From NCBI RefSeq assembly GCF_029255285.1, contig NZ_JAPUVI010000104.1, positions 1 to 64,000 of the forward strand: a stretch of DNA of 64,000 nucleotides. The letters are read 5' to 3'. Of the stretch, positions 48,210 through 58,301 are shown in pieces. This stretch comes from Accumulibacter sp. (GTDB lineage: Bacteria; Pseudomonadota; Gammaproteobacteria; Burkholderiales; Rhodocyclaceae). The notes under the pieces are model-generated. The model made no database searches and was not told where the DNA came from. It saw only the letters and a list, made by a program, of their open reading frames with translations. How positions within the stretch are numbered: position 1 is the stretch's first letter; every line of letters begins with the position of its first letter. The position numbers and the translations under genes are program-made.

Positions 48210-49160
48210 ATGCGTGACAACCATTGGCGCGACTTGAGGCAAAGTGGCGATAATGTAAGCATGGCTTCGTTCTCGCTCAAACCTTATGCTTGGCTGTCGA
48301 TCGGCGCCGCATTCGCGACCATTGCACTGAAAGCGGCAGCGTGGCGGATGACCGGTTCGGTTGGCCTGTTGTCGGACGCGGTCGAGTCCCTGGTGAATCT
48401 GGCTGGCGCCGTCATGGCCTTGGCGATGCTGTCGATTGCTGAACAGCCGGAGGATGAAGGGCACACTTTCGGCCACGGCAAGGCCGAGTATTTCTCCAGC
48501 GGTTTCGAAGGACTGCTGATTTTCTTCGCCGCCGTGGCTATCGCCGTCGCTTCGGTAGAGCGCTTGCTCTACCCTAGGGAACTCGAACAACTTGGCCTGG
48601 GCCTGGTGGTTTCCATCGTGGCTTCGCTGATCAATCTGGCCGTCGGAGGAATCTTGCTGCGCGCCGGACGGCGCTTTCGGTCGATCACGCTGGAAGCCGA
48701 CGCGCACCACTTGCTGACGGACGTCTGGACGTCGGTCGGCGTCGTCGTCGGGCTGCTCGCGGTTGGGTTTACGGGCTGGTTGTGGCTCGATCCGGCCTTG
48801 GCCTTGCTGGTCGCCGGTAACATCGTATGGACGGGTTGGCGTCTGCTGCAACGGTCGGCGAGGGGACTGATGGACGGCAGTCTGCCGCCGGAACAGCATG
48901 CGGAACTGCTCGTCGTCCTCGAACGCTACCGCTTGCTGGGCATCGGGTTCCATGCGGTGAGGACTCGTGAGTCTGGCGCTCGCCGCTTTGTTTCGCTTCA
49001 TGTCTTGGTTCCCGGGGACTGGACCATTGCGCGCGGCCACCAGCTGGCGGAGGACATCGAGCGCGATGTTCGCCAAGCGTTGCCGCACGCGTCGGTGTTC
49101 ACTCATCTCGAACCTTTGGAAGACCCGGTGTCGCAGGACGACATTCGCCTTGACCGATAA
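48210..49160 (+). CDS. Cation diffusion facilitator family transporter
   Basis: 316 aa. Five or six membrane helices; metal-site motifs GLLSDAVESLVNLAG in helix 2 and HHLLTDVWTSVGVVVG in helix 5, then a cytoplasmic C-terminal domain with conserved His (HAVRTRESGARRFVSLHVLVPG). Exports Zn2+, Fe2+, Mn2+ or similar. Start ATG 48210 has GGAGG with seven-base spacing; a second ATG at 48261 lacks one. Confidence 0.9.
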   Translation: MRDNHWRDLRQSGDNVSMASFSLKPYAWLSIGAAFATIALKAAAWRMTGSVGLLSDAVESLVNLAGAVMALAMLSIAEQPEDEGHTFGHGKAEYFSSGFEGLLIFFAAVAIAVASVERLLYPRELEQLGLGLVVSIVASLINLAVGGILLRAGRRFRSITLEADAHHLLTDVWTSVGVVVGLLAVGFTGWLWLDPALALLVAGNIVWTGWRLLQRSARGLMDGSLPPEQHAELLVVLERYRLLGIGFHAVRTRESGARRFVSLHVLVPGDWTIARGHQLAEDIERDVRQALPHASVFTHLEPLEDPVSQDDIRLDR

Positions 49161-50115
49161 GCTGTTCGGGAGATGGCGCGGAAAGGCTCTTCAGATGCTG
49201 CTCGCCCTTAGCGTCTGTCCGGCCATGGCCTGGAACGCTGGCGGCCATCGGATCACCGCGCAGATCGCCTGGGATAGTATGGATGGGGAAACACGCTCGG
49301 CGGTGGTCGAACTTCTACGCCGTCACCCCGACTACGAACGCTGGCAAGTCCGCGCCAAGGGTGGCGATCCCGGCCTGACAGCTTTTCTCGAAGCGTCGAC
49401 CTGGCCGGACGACATCCGGGTTGACTCGCGCTTCTACACGGCGGGCGCCGAACCGCCGACCGTCACGCAAGCTGGTTTTCCGGACATGGAGCGTCGGGCG
49501 AACTGGCATTACCTGGACCGGCCGTTGACCCCGGAGATGAAGCTCCCGCAACCGTCCGGGAGGCTCGACCGACAACTTGTTAGCCTCGGCCGGACGGTCG
49601 GTGACCCGAGGGCGCCGCTTAGTGAGCGAGCCTATGCTTTGCCATGGCTGATCCATCTGGTCGGCGACGCGCACCAACCGCTGCATGCGGCCAGTCGCTA
49701 TCGAGCCGACGGGCAGAGCGACGCTGGTGGCAGCCACCTGATGATCATCAACCCATTGGCGGCAACAAATCGCCAAGCGATGAGTCTGCACCGCTACTGG
49801 GACGACCTCCCGGCACCGCCCTGGTTGCGTGGCAGCCGACTGGAAACCGAGGCTAGGGCGCTGATCGGGCAGTACGGCGTAGCGCCTGATAGTGGGGAGC
49901 CCGAGCAGTGGATCGACGAAAGCTGGCGAATCGCCCGCCAGCACGCCTATCCGCCGGAGGACGCGAGTGCTGTGCCTACGATCGGCGAGGACTTTCATGC
50001 GACCGCGCGAGCGATCGCGCGCCGTCGCGTGGTCGAGGCAGGTTATCGCTTGGCCGATCTGCTGCGGCGGCTGTTGCGACACTCCGGCGAGCCGGGCGCC
50101 GTACTGCGACGTTGA
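49150..50115 (+). CDS. S1/P1-type nuclease
   Basis: About 321 aa secreted, zinc-dependent nuclease. After a signal peptide (MLLALSVCPAMA) the mature protein begins WNAGGH; in this family the N-terminal Trp itself binds zinc. Other ligands fit WPDDIR, NWHYLD, LIHLVGDAHQPLHA and SLHRYWDD. Using ATG 49195 would give only a 12-residue signal without a basic part, so I prefer TTG 49150, which overlaps the transporter gene by 11 bases and adds KLFGRWRGKALQ. Cuts single-stranded DNA/RNA in the periplasm or outside. Confidence 0.82.
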   Translation: MTDKLFGRWRGKALQMLLALSVCPAMAWNAGGHRITAQIAWDSMDGETRSAVVELLRRHPDYERWQVRAKGGDPGLTAFLEASTWPDDIRVDSRFYTAGAEPPTVTQAGFPDMERRANWHYLDRPLTPEMKLPQPSGRLDRQLVSLGRTVGDPRAPLSERAYALPWLIHLVGDAHQPLHAASRYRADGQSDAGGSHLMIINPLAATNRQAMSLHRYWDDLPAPPWLRGSRLETEARALIGQYGVAPDSGEPEQWIDESWRIARQHAYPPEDASAVPTIGEDFHATARAIARRRVVEAGYRLADLLRRLLRHSGEPGAVLRR

Positions 50116-50120
50116 AGCAT

Positions 50121-50136
50121 TGTTCCACGTGGAACC
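50121..50136. promoter_or_regulatory. parS site
   Basis: TGTTCCACGTGGAACC, containing the palindrome GTTCCACGTGGAAC (50122-50135), matches the ParB parS pattern TGTTNCACGTGNAACA with one flank base off. It lies just after the S1/P1 nuclease gene, in a gap, as expected in an origin domain. Confidence 0.85.
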
Positions 50137-50193
50137 TTTTCGGCGCTGCATTGGCGGCGAAGAAGAGTCGTGCCGCTCGGCAGGACGGGCATG

Positions 50194-51123
50194 CTACCCG
50201 TCGGCCGGCAAGGCGCAGAAAGCACCTGCTCTGAGGCGCGTTCCGGCGACGAACTGGGCACTGGAAAGCCTTTTTCCGCCAGCTTTCTGAAGTTCGACAA
50301 GACGCAAGGCGCCGTCACCGCAAGCGACGACGATTCCGTCGCGATCCACCCTGAGAATCCGACCGGCCAGGTCGTTGTCGGCCACGACTTCGGCACGCCA
50401 CACTTTGACCGGCATACCGGCGAGGTCGCAGCTTGCACCGGGAAACGGATTGAAGGCGCGTATCTGACGCGCCAGTCGTGCCGCCGACAAACGCCAGTCG
50501 AGAGCGGCCTCGGACTTGTCGATCTTCGCGGCGTAGGTCACTCCGTCCGGCGACTGTGCTACCGGGGTCTGGGGCCAGTCGGCAAGAGTCTCGACGATCA
50601 AACGCGCCCCCAGGGCGGCCAGCCTGTCATGTAGGGACGATGCGGTATCGTCGTCCGCGATCGTCAGTCTGGCCGATCTTAGAACGGGGCCGGTGTCGAG
50701 TCCGGCGTCCATCCGCATGATCGATACCCCGGTTTCGCTGTCTCCCGCAAGTATCGCCCTTTGGATCGGTGCGGCGCCCCGCCAGCGTGGCAATAGCGAA
50801 GCGTGAATGTTGAGGCAGCCGAAACGCGGCAGGTCGAGAACCGCCTGCGGTAAGATCAGGCCATACGCGGCGACGACCATTGCGTCGGCGGCGGCGCTGG
50901 CGATTCGTTCCTGCACTAAGGGCTCCCTAAGCGTAGGCGCTTGCAGGACTTCGATCGCCGACTCCTGTGCCAGCCGTTTGACCGGTGAGGGACGGACGGT
51001 GAGACCTCGCCCGGATGGCCGATCGGGTTGTGTCAGGACCAGCGCCACCCGATGCCCGGCAACCAAGATCTGCCGCAGAGCGACTTCGGCGAACTCCGGT
51101 GTGCCGGCGAAGATCAGCCTCAT
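50194..51123 (-). CDS. fmt: Methionyl-tRNA formyltransferase
   Basis: 309 aa. [27 protein letters not shown], and the catalytic region [24 protein letters not shown] with Asn/His and DAGLDTG. Formylates initiator Met-tRNA. Start ATG overlaps the def stop by four bases. Confidence 0.96.
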   Translation of the reverse strand: MRLIFAGTPEFAEVALRQILVAGHRVALVLTQPDRPSGRGLTVRPSPVKRLAQESAIEVLQAPTLREPLVQERIASAAADAMVVAAYGLILPQAVLDLPRFGCLNIHASLLPRWRGAAPIQRAILAGDSETGVSIMRMDAGLDTGPVLRSARLTIADDDTASSLHDRLAALGARLIVETLADWPQTPVAQSPDGVTYAAKIDKSEAALDWRLSAARLARQIRAFNPFPGASCDLAGMPVKVWRAEVVADNDLAGRILRVDRDGIVVACGDGALRLVELQKAGGKRLSSAQFVAGTRLRAGAFCALPADG

Positions 51124-51623
51124 GCTGTGATCCTGGCCTGCTTGGCAAGCTTGTTCCTGATCCGTAACTGCTTCAATTGGGATAGGTGCTCGACGAAGAC
51201 TTTCCCCTGCAGGTGATCTATCTCGTGTTGCAGGCAGACGGCAAGCAAACCCTCGGCCTCGACCGTCCGCTCGCCGCCGTCCAGATCCAAATAGCGTACG
51301 ACGACGCGCGCTGCGCGTTCGACCTTGTCATACACTCCCGGTACGGAGAGGCAGCCTTCCTCGTGCACCTGCTGACCGTCTTGCTCGACGACCTCCGGAT
51401 TGATCAGGGTCAGCAACTGATCGCGTGTCTCCGAGGCGTCGACCACGATGAGGCGCAAATGCACGTCCACCTGTGTCGCCGCGAGGCCAATGCCTGGCGC
51501 CTCGTACATTGTCTCGGCCATGTCGCGCGCCAGCCGGCGAATGCCGTCGTCAATGCTGCCGACGCGCGCGGCGATCTTCTTGAGGCGTGGGTCGGGAAAT
51601 CGGAGGATGGGTAGTAGAGACAT
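51120..51623 (-). CDS. def: Peptide deformylase
   Basis: 167 aa. All three metal motifs: [19 protein letters not shown], and [14 protein letters not shown] (HExxH). Removes the N-formyl group from nascent proteins. Start [14 protein letters not shown]. Upstream extension codons lack family match. First gene of the def-fmt pair, divergent from the LysM gene. Confidence 0.96.
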   Translation of the reverse strand: MSLLPILRFPDPRLKKIAARVGSIDDGIRRLARDMAETMYEAPGIGLAATQVDVHLRLIVVDASETRDQLLTLINPEVVEQDGQQVHEEGCLSVPGVYDKVERAARVVVRYLDLDGGERTVEAEGLLAVCLQHEIDHLQGKVFVEHLSQLKQLRIRNKLAKQARITA

Positions 51624-51800
51624 AAAAAGCTTGATCGAAGAAATAACTACGTGCAGAATCCAGCGTAGTGTCTTGAAATACTGGCGCCTCTTGTCGTCCG
51701 CCTGCTGCAATCACGTCGGCAATGGCGCTACCCTACACGGCAGACAGAACTCGGTGCCGGGAGTTCATCCCGGCACGACCGCTCCTACGAGGATAACACG

Positions 51801-52817
51801 ATGACCCGCATTATGTTCGCGTTGCTTCTGGCCATCGCCAGCGCGTTTCGCTGCGCTTCCGGCCAGGAGATTCAACTCGCTGCCAACGCGCCGGACCGTC
51901 ACATCGTGCTCCCCGGCGACACTCTCTGGGATCTGTCGGCCAAGTTTCTCAAGGAGCCTTGGCGCTGGCCAGAGATTTGGCGGATGAATCGCGATCAGAT
52001 CCGAAACCCGCACCGTATTTTTCCGGGTGACATCATCGTTCTTGAGCGTGACTCGGAAGGTAATCCGCGTCTGCGTCTTCAGCAATCGAAGCTGAAGCCT
52101 CAGGTCTATTCGGAATCGGTCGATCAATCGATCCCGGCGATTCCACCGAACGTCATTCGTCCTTTCCTGTCCGACCCGCTGATCGTCGAAGCCAATGCGC
52201 TCGACAGCGCGGCGCGCATCGCCGCCACTCAACAGGATCGCGTGTTCATCGGCAACGGCGACCGCGCTTATGTCATCAATGCGGACCCCTCCCAGGCAAC
52301 TTGGCAGATTTACCGCAACGGCAGGGCATTGAATGATCCGGAGAACAACGAACTCCTCGGTTACGAAGCCTATTACCTGGGCACCGCCCGGCAGCTTCAG
52401 GCGGGCAATCCGGCGGTCTTCGAAGTGGTCAGCATGAAGGAGGAAATCGGCCGTGGCGACCGCCTGCTGCCGGCCATTAAGCCGCCGCTCATCGCCTACG
52501 TCCCGCATCGACCGGATTCCTCGGTGGACGGCCGTGTCATTTCGGTTTACGGCGGCGTTGACGTGGCCGGACGCGGGTCGATCGTGGCGATCAACCGGGG
52601 GGCGACCAACGGGCTGGAGGTCGGACACGTCTTGGCGATCGAACGTAATCGACTGGCGATTGGTCGCGCGGAAGACGATCGCAAGGAGTCGGTCCAGATT
52701 CCCGAACAGCGTATCGGTTTGCTATTCGTCTTCCGCATTTTCGAGCGCATCTCTTACGGCCTGATCGTGCAGTCGGAGGGGACCATCGAAGTCAACGACT
52801 TCGTCCGCACCCCGTAA
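51801..52817 (+). CDS. LysM-domain secreted protein
   Basis: 338 aa. Signal peptide MTRIMFALLLAIASAFRCASG, a LysM domain at about 33-85 (HIVLPGDTLWDLSAKFLKEPWRWPEIW ... IFPGDIIVL), then a long beta-rich part of unknown role. Placed three bases before dprA, and divergent from def-fmt, a familiar order in betaproteobacteria. Likely binds peptidoglycan. Confidence 0.88.
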   Translation: MTRIMFALLLAIASAFRCASGQEIQLAANAPDRHIVLPGDTLWDLSAKFLKEPWRWPEIWRMNRDQIRNPHRIFPGDIIVLERDSEGNPRLRLQQSKLKPQVYSESVDQSIPAIPPNVIRPFLSDPLIVEANALDSAARIAATQQDRVFIGNGDRAYVINADPSQATWQIYRNGRALNDPENNELLGYEAYYLGTARQLQAGNPAVFEVVSMKEEIGRGDRLLPAIKPPLIAYVPHRPDSSVDGRVISVYGGVDVAGRGSIVAINRGATNGLEVGHVLAIERNRLAIGRAEDDRKESVQIPEQRIGLLFVFRIFERISYGLIVQSEGTIEVNDFVRTP

Positions 52818-52820
52818 GCA

Positions 52821-53918
52821 ATGAATTCGCGCGAGTCGCTGGCCGGCTGGCTACGACTGACGCTGATTCCGGGTGTCGGCGGTGAGACACAACGCAAGCT
52901 TCTTGCCGCGTTCGGTTTGCCCGAAGCCATCTTCGGTGCTGGCCGCAGCGCGCTGAGCGATGTCGTCGGTGATCGGCTGGCCAAGCTCCTGCTCGAAACC
53001 GACAATCGCGCTGCCGTCGAGCGAGCGCTGAACTGGGCGGACAAGGACGACCAACATGTCGTTTGTCTGGCCGATCCCGAGTATCCGGAATCGCTATTGC
53101 AAATTCCGGATCCGCCGACGCTACTCTACGTTCGCGGTTGCCTTTCTCAGATCAAGCAGGTGTCGGTGGCGATGGTCGGGAGCCGCAACCCGACGCCACA
53201 GGGTGTCGCGAACGCCGAACGCTTCGCTGCCGCATTGGCCGATGCCGGTTTGATCATCACCAGTGGCCTGGCGCTCGGGATCGATGCCGCGGCCCATCGT
53301 GGCGCCCTGAGCGTGTCGGGTAACACGATCGCTTTCATGGGTACTGGAATTGACCGAATCTACCCGGCAGCCAATCTCAAGTTGGCGACCGAAGTCGCCC
53401 GGCGGGGAAGCATTGTTTCCGAGTATCCGCTGGGCACTCCTCCGGTCGCCGCTAACTTTCCACGTCGCAACCGGCTGATATCGGGCTTATCACGTGGCGT
53501 TTTGGTGGTCGAGGCAACGACCGAGAGCGGCTCCCTGATCACCGCGCGACTCGCCGCCGACCAAGGGCGCGAAGTCTTTGCTATTCCCGGATCGATCCAC
53601 TCGCCGCAGTCACGGGGCTGTCACAGGCTGATCAAACAGGGGGCCAAGCTGGTCGAAACCGTTGCCGATGTGCTCGACGAACTTGGCTGGACACAGCCGC
53701 CTGCGCTAGGCAAGTCAGCCAGCACGACGACGGCGGTCGATGGGGAAGCTGGGATGCTGCTGCAGGCCATGGGTTTCGAGCGTTGCAACCTCGATGAGAT
53801 TGCTGCACGCAGCCGCTTGACGGCCGACGTGGTTTCGGTGATGCTGCTCCATCTGGAGCTGGATGGTCGGGTCGCCAGTTTGCCGGGCGGCTATTATCAA
53901 CGGACTTCGCAAGCCTGA
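52821..53918 (+). CDS. dprA: DNA-processing protein DprA
   Basis: 365 aa. Rossmann-like core with VAMVGSRNPTPQG, ITSGLALGIDAAAHRGAL, GTGIDRIYPAAN, FPRRNRLISGLSRGVLVVEA, and a C-terminal winged-helix part (CNLDEIAARSRLTADVVSVML). Loads RecA on incoming single strands in natural transformation. Three bases after the LysM gene, 12 bases before smg. Confidence 0.95.
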   Translation: MNSRESLAGWLRLTLIPGVGGETQRKLLAAFGLPEAIFGAGRSALSDVVGDRLAKLLLETDNRAAVERALNWADKDDQHVVCLADPEYPESLLQIPDPPTLLYVRGCLSQIKQVSVAMVGSRNPTPQGVANAERFAAALADAGLIITSGLALGIDAAAHRGALSVSGNTIAFMGTGIDRIYPAANLKLATEVARRGSIVSEYPLGTPPVAANFPRRNRLISGLSRGVLVVEATTESGSLITARLAADQGREVFAIPGSIHSPQSRGCHRLIKQGAKLVETVADVLDELGWTQPPALGKSASTTTAVDGEAGMLLQAMGFERCNLDEIAARSRLTADVVSVMLLHLELDGRVASLPGGYYQRTSQA

Positions 53919-53930
53919 TTGCTTTTGCTG

Positions 53931-54383
53931 ATGATCGACATCCTTGTTTACCTGTTTGCGAACTATCACGACTTCAAGGCCCGGCCGAAGACGCGCGCGC
54001 CAAGGCGGAGGCTAAGCGCGGTGGGATTCAGCGCCGCCGCCATTGGTGAGGCCCTCCAATGGCTAGACGGCCTGAGCGATCGGCCGGTCGTCGAGCTGGC
54101 CGACAGCCATGGTAGGATGCGAATCTATACAAGGCCGGAACAGAACAAGCTAGTAGGCATCGACTGCCTGGGCTTCGTTGCTGTTCTCGAGGCAAACAGA
54201 TTGCTTAGCCCGGCCATGCGGGAGACGGCCATCGATCGTGCGATGATCCTCAACGATGACCCGGTGCCGCTCGCCAAGTTCAAGATCATCGTACTGATGG
54301 TGCTTTGGAGCCGCGAGCAGGATATGGAACCGTTGATCGTCGAAGAGTTACTTGACGACGGCGGCACTCACTTGTTGCACTAG
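53931..54383 (+). CDS. smg: Smg/DUF494 family protein
   Basis: 150 aa. Begins MIDILVYLFANY and has GFSAAAIGEALQWLDGL and KIIVLMVLWSRE, as in the Smg (DUF494) family. Function unknown; conserved between dprA and a topoisomerase gene. No signal or membrane segment. Confidence 0.9.
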   Translation: MIDILVYLFANYHDFKARPKTRAPRRRLSAVGFSAAAIGEALQWLDGLSDRPVVELADSHGRMRIYTRPEQNKLVGIDCLGFVAVLEANRLLSPAMRETAIDRAMILNDDPVPLAKFKIIVLMVLWSREQDMEPLIVEELLDDGGTHLLH

Positions 54384-54602
54384 ATTTCCCGGCGACTCGA
54401 CGTTCACTCGCTCGTGGCAGTCATGCCGCTGGGCAACGACCTTGCATCGACAGCCTGCGCCGGGCGGCCCACGGCATCCCTCCGACGCCGGCCGGCTTGC
54501 CAAGCACGGCGCTGTGCTCTTATCATGGTTCGCGGGGTATCGCCGTCGGGTCTGTCCCAGATGCTCCCTTTTTGCCAATCCTCCGGGCCGCTGAAGACTC
54601 CC

Positions 54603-57170
54603 ATGAGCAAGAAACTGATCATCACCGAGAAACCTTCTGTCGCCGCCGACATTGCGCGCGCGCTCGGCGGCTTCGTGCGGAACGACGACTATTTTGAGAG
54701 TGACTCCTATGTTCTCTCCTCGGCCATCGGTCATTTGCTGGAGTTGGCTTGTCCCGAAGAGTACGAGGTTAAGCGAGGAAAGTGGTCGTTCGCGCATCTT
54801 CCGGTCATTCCGCCGCACTTCGCGCTGCAGCCGATTGCTAAGACCGAAGCGCGGCTCAAGCTCCTGGTTCGCCTGATCAAACGCAAGGACGTCGTTGGCC
54901 TGGTCAACGCTTGTGACGCCGGGCGTGAGGGTGAATTGATTTTCAACTACATCAATCAGCATGCGGGGAGCGGTAAGCCCGTCGAGCGTTTGTGGCTTCA
55001 ATCGATGACACCCCAGGCAATCCGAGACGGTTTCTCGCATCTGCGAACCGGGGCGGAAATGCGTGGTTTGGGCGATGCGGCGGTCTGCCGGTCGGAGTCC
55101 GACTGGTTGGTCGGCATCAATGGCACGCGCGCAATGACCGCCTTCAACTCGAAAACCGGCGGTTTTCACCTGACCACGGTGGGTCGCGTTCAGACGCCGA
55201 CACTGGCGCTGATGGTCGAGCGTGAGGACAGGATACGCAAGTTTTTGCCGCGCTCCTACTGGGAACTCGAAGGGCTATTCGCCTGCGCCGCTGGAGAATA
55301 CCGTGGCCGATGGTTCGACGAGAATTTCAAAGGTAAGGAGGAGGACGAGCACGCGCGAGCTGAACGCCTGTGGGACGCGGAGCGAGCGGCGGCACTGCAG
55401 CGAAAGTGCCTCGGACACGAAGGGGACGTTCAGGAGGAGTCCAAGGCATCGACGCAACTGTCACCGTTGCTTTTTGATCTCACGAGCTTGCAGCGCGAGG
55501 CGAACAGCCGTTTCGGTTTCTCGGCCAAGGCCACCTTGGGCCTTGCCCAGGCGCTCTACGAGAAGCACAAGATCCTCACCTATCCGCGTACCGACTCACG
55601 CGCTCTCCCCGAGGATTATCGACAAACGGTTGTCGACACACTATCGATGCTGACCGGCGATGGTGCGGGCAAGGGGCACGACGAAAGCACGCTGGCTCGC
55701 TACGCGGGTTTCGCCGAAAGAATACTGGCGATGAAATGGGTCGTCCCTAACAAGCGCATCTTCAACGACGCCAAGGTTTCGGATCACTTCGCAATCATCC
55801 CTACGCTGCAGGCGCCAAGGCATCTGTCGGAACCCGAGATGAAGCTATACGACATGGTCGTAAAGCGTTTTCTCGCTGTCTTTTTTCCGGCTGCGGAGTT
55901 TCTCGTCACCACGCGTATCACACGGGTCGCCGGAGAGCCGTTCAAGACAGAGGGCAAGGTGCTGGTCAGTCCAGGCTGGTTGGCGGTGTACGGCCGTGAG
56001 GCGCAGGAAGGTGAAGAAGGCAATCTGGTCGCCGTTCAGGCGGAGGAGCGAGTGCATGCCCGAGATATGGTTCTCAGTGCTCACCAGACGCGCCCGCCAG
56101 CCCGCTACTCGGAGGCCAGCCTGCTGACGGCCATGGAGGGAGCTGGCAAATCCATGGACGACGAGGAGTTGCGCACCGCGATGGCCGGCCGTGGACTTGG
56201 CACACCTGCCACCCGAGCGCAAATCATCGAGAATCTGCTCGCCGAACAGTACTTGCACCGCGAGGGCCGGGAACTCATACCGACGGCGAAAGCCTTCTCT
56301 CTCATGACTTTGTTGAATGGGCTCGGCATTCCCGAGCTGACGGCGCCGGAGCTGACCGGCGAATGGGAGTGGAAGCTTGCGCGAATGGAGCGTGGGGAAC
56401 TGGCACGCAGCGAGTTTATGAATGAGATCGCGGCGATGACGCAGCGTATCGTCGATCGAGCCAAGAGTTACGACAGCGACACGGTCCCCGGCGACTTCGG
56501 GGAGTTGTCGACACCTTGCCCCAGATGCGGCGGTCTGATCAAGGAAAGCTACAAAAAATTCCAGTGCCAGTCCTGCGACTTTTCGCTTTGGAAAATCGTT
56601 GCCGGCCGCCAGTTCGAGGCCGCTGAAATCGAGCAACTACTGATGTCTCGACGGATCGGCCCACTCAGCGGTTTTCGCAACAAGATGGGGCGTCCGTTCA
56701 ATGCGATCGTTCAACTCAACGCGGAGAACGCTCCGGAATTCGACTTTGGCCAGAGTAGCAGTGGCGCCGAAGGATCCGGCGAGGAAGTCGATTTCTCGCA
56801 AAGCAAAGCTTTGGGCGTCTGCCCGAAATGTGGCGCTTCGGTCTTCGAACACGGCATGTCTTACGTTTGCGAAAAGTCGATCGGTGCCGCCAAGAGCTGC
56901 GACTTTCGCTCAGGAAAAGTCATTCTGCAGCAGGCGGTCGAAGCGGAGCAGATGCAGAAGCTTCTCAGTAGTGGGCGTACCGACTTGCTCCGGGACTTCG
57001 TATCTGCGCGCACTCGGCGAAAATTTTCGGCTTATCTCGTACGCTCCTCGGACGGTAAGGTCGGCTTCGAATTCGAAAAACGCGAACCAAGAGCGCAAGC
57101 GAAGCGGAGTTCCGGGCCGACAGCGAGTGGCGCACGCTCAGCCGGCCGCAAGAAAGCTGCTACCGGCTAG
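54603..57170 (+). CDS. topB: DNA topoisomerase III
   Basis: 855 aa type IA enzyme. Toprim start LIITEKPSVAADIARALGG, acidic DAGREGELIF, active tyrosine near residue 325 in ILTYPRTDSRAL, and GLGTPATRA. Two zinc-type clusters at about 638 (CPRCGGLIKESYKKF, then CQSC) and about 739 (CPKCGASVF ... C-x-F). Decatenates DNA by passing strands. Start at ATG 54603 where the family begins. Follows smg by 219 bases, where other species have topA. Confidence 0.93.
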   Translation: MSKKLIITEKPSVAADIARALGGFVRNDDYFESDSYVLSSAIGHLLELACPEEYEVKRGKWSFAHLPVIPPHFALQPIAKTEARLKLLVRLIKRKDVVGLVNACDAGREGELIFNYINQHAGSGKPVERLWLQSMTPQAIRDGFSHLRTGAEMRGLGDAAVCRSESDWLVGINGTRAMTAFNSKTGGFHLTTVGRVQTPTLALMVEREDRIRKFLPRSYWELEGLFACAAGEYRGRWFDENFKGKEEDEHARAERLWDAERAAALQRKCLGHEGDVQEESKASTQLSPLLFDLTSLQREANSRFGFSAKATLGLAQALYEKHKILTYPRTDSRALPEDYRQTVVDTLSMLTGDGAGKGHDESTLARYAGFAERILAMKWVVPNKRIFNDAKVSDHFAIIPTLQAPRHLSEPEMKLYDMVVKRFLAVFFPAAEFLVTTRITRVAGEPFKTEGKVLVSPGWLAVYGREAQEGEEGNLVAVQAEERVHARDMVLSAHQTRPPARYSEASLLTAMEGAGKSMDDEELRTAMAGRGLGTPATRAQIIENLLAEQYLHREGRELIPTAKAFSLMTLLNGLGIPELTAPELTGEWEWKLARMERGELARSEFMNEIAAMTQRIVDRAKSYDSDTVPGDFGELSTPCPRCGGLIKESYKKFQCQSCDFSLWKIVAGRQFEAAEIEQLLMSRRIGPLSGFRNKMGRPFNAIVQLNAENAPEFDFGQSSSGAEGSGEEVDFSQSKALGVCPKCGASVFEHGMSYVCEKSIGAAKSCDFRSGKVILQQAVEAEQMQKLLSSGRTDLLRDFVSARTRRKFSAYLVRSSDGKVGFEFEKREPRAQAKRSSGPTASGARSAGRKKAATG

Positions 57171-57196
57171 TGGCCGCGGTGGGGGGTATCGTCTGC

Positions 57197-57212
57197 CGTT
57201 TCACGTGAAACG
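57197..57212. promoter_or_regulatory. parS site
   Basis: CGTTTCACGTGAAACG, containing the full parS core GTTTCACGTGAAAC (57198-57211). It lies in the gap between topB and oxyR, 7 kb from the other parS. Confidence 0.9.
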
Positions 57213-57253
57213 CTTTTCCTTCTTCGCCGTCGCTAGTCCGATCCCCCATATTC

Positions 57254-58165
57254 TCAGTTCGTGTGGACTCCGGCCGGCGGGGAGTCGAGAATCGCCGCTC
57301 TCAGGACATCGATAGCTTGCGGACGCGGGAAAGTCGCCCGCCAAGCGATGACCACCTTGCGCTCTGGGGCGGGCGCGCTGAACTCGCGATACTGAAGCAG
57401 CGGATCGTCCGCTGGCCACGAGGCGGCAGCCGACGCGGGAACGACCGATATGCCAGCCCCACTGGCCACCATATAACGGATCGTTTCGAGGGAGCTTCCC
57501 TCCAGCGCGCCGTCGGTGCCACCGGGCGCCGCCAAGTTGGGGCAAGCCTGTACCACCTGATCTCGAAAACAGTTCCCCTTGCCTAGAAGTAGCAAGTTCT
57601 CGACCGCCACCTCGTCAACATCGATCAGCCCTCGGCGCGCCAGCGGATGTCCGGCCGGGATCAGCACACGGAAGGGTTCGCGATAGACCACGCGTGATAC
57701 GACACCCGGCTCAGCAAACGGCAGCGCAACGACAATCGCGTCAAGGTCGCCGCGCCGCAACTGTGCCGCCAGGCTGACGGTGAAGTTCTCTTGCAGGAAA
57801 AGGGGCATCCGTGGCGCGCGCGCATGCAAGGCCGGGATCAAGCGCGGCAACAGATAGGGCGCGATCGTATAGATGACGCCGAGGCGCAATGGACCTTGTA
57901 GCGGATCCTTGCCCTGCGTGACTACTTCTCTGAGTCGTTCGGCTTCCTCCAGAACACGTTCAGCCTGCCGCGCGATCTGTTCGCCAATCGTTGTCAGGCG
58001 CACATCCGCTGATGACCGTTCGAAGAGAACCACACCAAACCTCTGTTCGACCTTTTTCAGCGCCACCGACAAGGTCGGTTGGCTCACGTGGCACTTTTCG
58101 GCTGCCCGCCCAAAGTGTCTTTCACGTGCGAGCGTCACGATGTAACGCAATTCAGTCAGTGTCAT
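57254..58165 (-). CDS. oxyR: Hydrogen peroxide-inducible regulator OxyR
   Basis: 303 aa LysR-family regulator. N-terminal winged helix (MTLTELRYIVTLARERHFGRAAEKCHVSQPTLS). The redox pair sits exactly at Cys199 and Cys208 in GNCFRDQVVQACP, the numbering of E. coli OxyR, so peroxide sensing is likely. Activates catalase, peroxidase and related genes. ATG at 58165 is used; the ORF opens 18 codons earlier without homology. Confidence 0.88.
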   Translation of the reverse strand: MTLTELRYIVTLARERHFGRAAEKCHVSQPTLSVALKKVEQRFGVVLFERSSADVRLTTIGEQIARQAERVLEEAERLREVVTQGKDPLQGPLRLGVIYTIAPYLLPRLIPALHARAPRMPLFLQENFTVSLAAQLRRGDLDAIVVALPFAEPGVVSRVVYREPFRVLIPAGHPLARRGLIDVDEVAVENLLLLGKGNCFRDQVVQACPNLAAPGGTDGALEGSSLETIRYMVASGAGISVVPASAAASWPADDPLLQYREFSAPAPERKVVIAWRATFPRPQAIDVLRAAILDSPPAGVHTN

Positions 58166-58301
58166 GGCGATCGATCCAAGATTCGTAGTGCACTTCTTTC
58201 CTCCTGCCTTCCCCGCCAATTCACGATCGCCTGATCATCATTATTTCCCCCAAACACCTCGGTGGCCTACGCCCGTTGCCCCAAACCTCACTTCGTGCGC
58301 T

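Noticed and set aside
58166-58301. tRNA or small RNA in the pyrimidine-rich gap before oxyR
   Set aside because: No cloverleaf, no conserved T-arm, no promoter or terminator pair.
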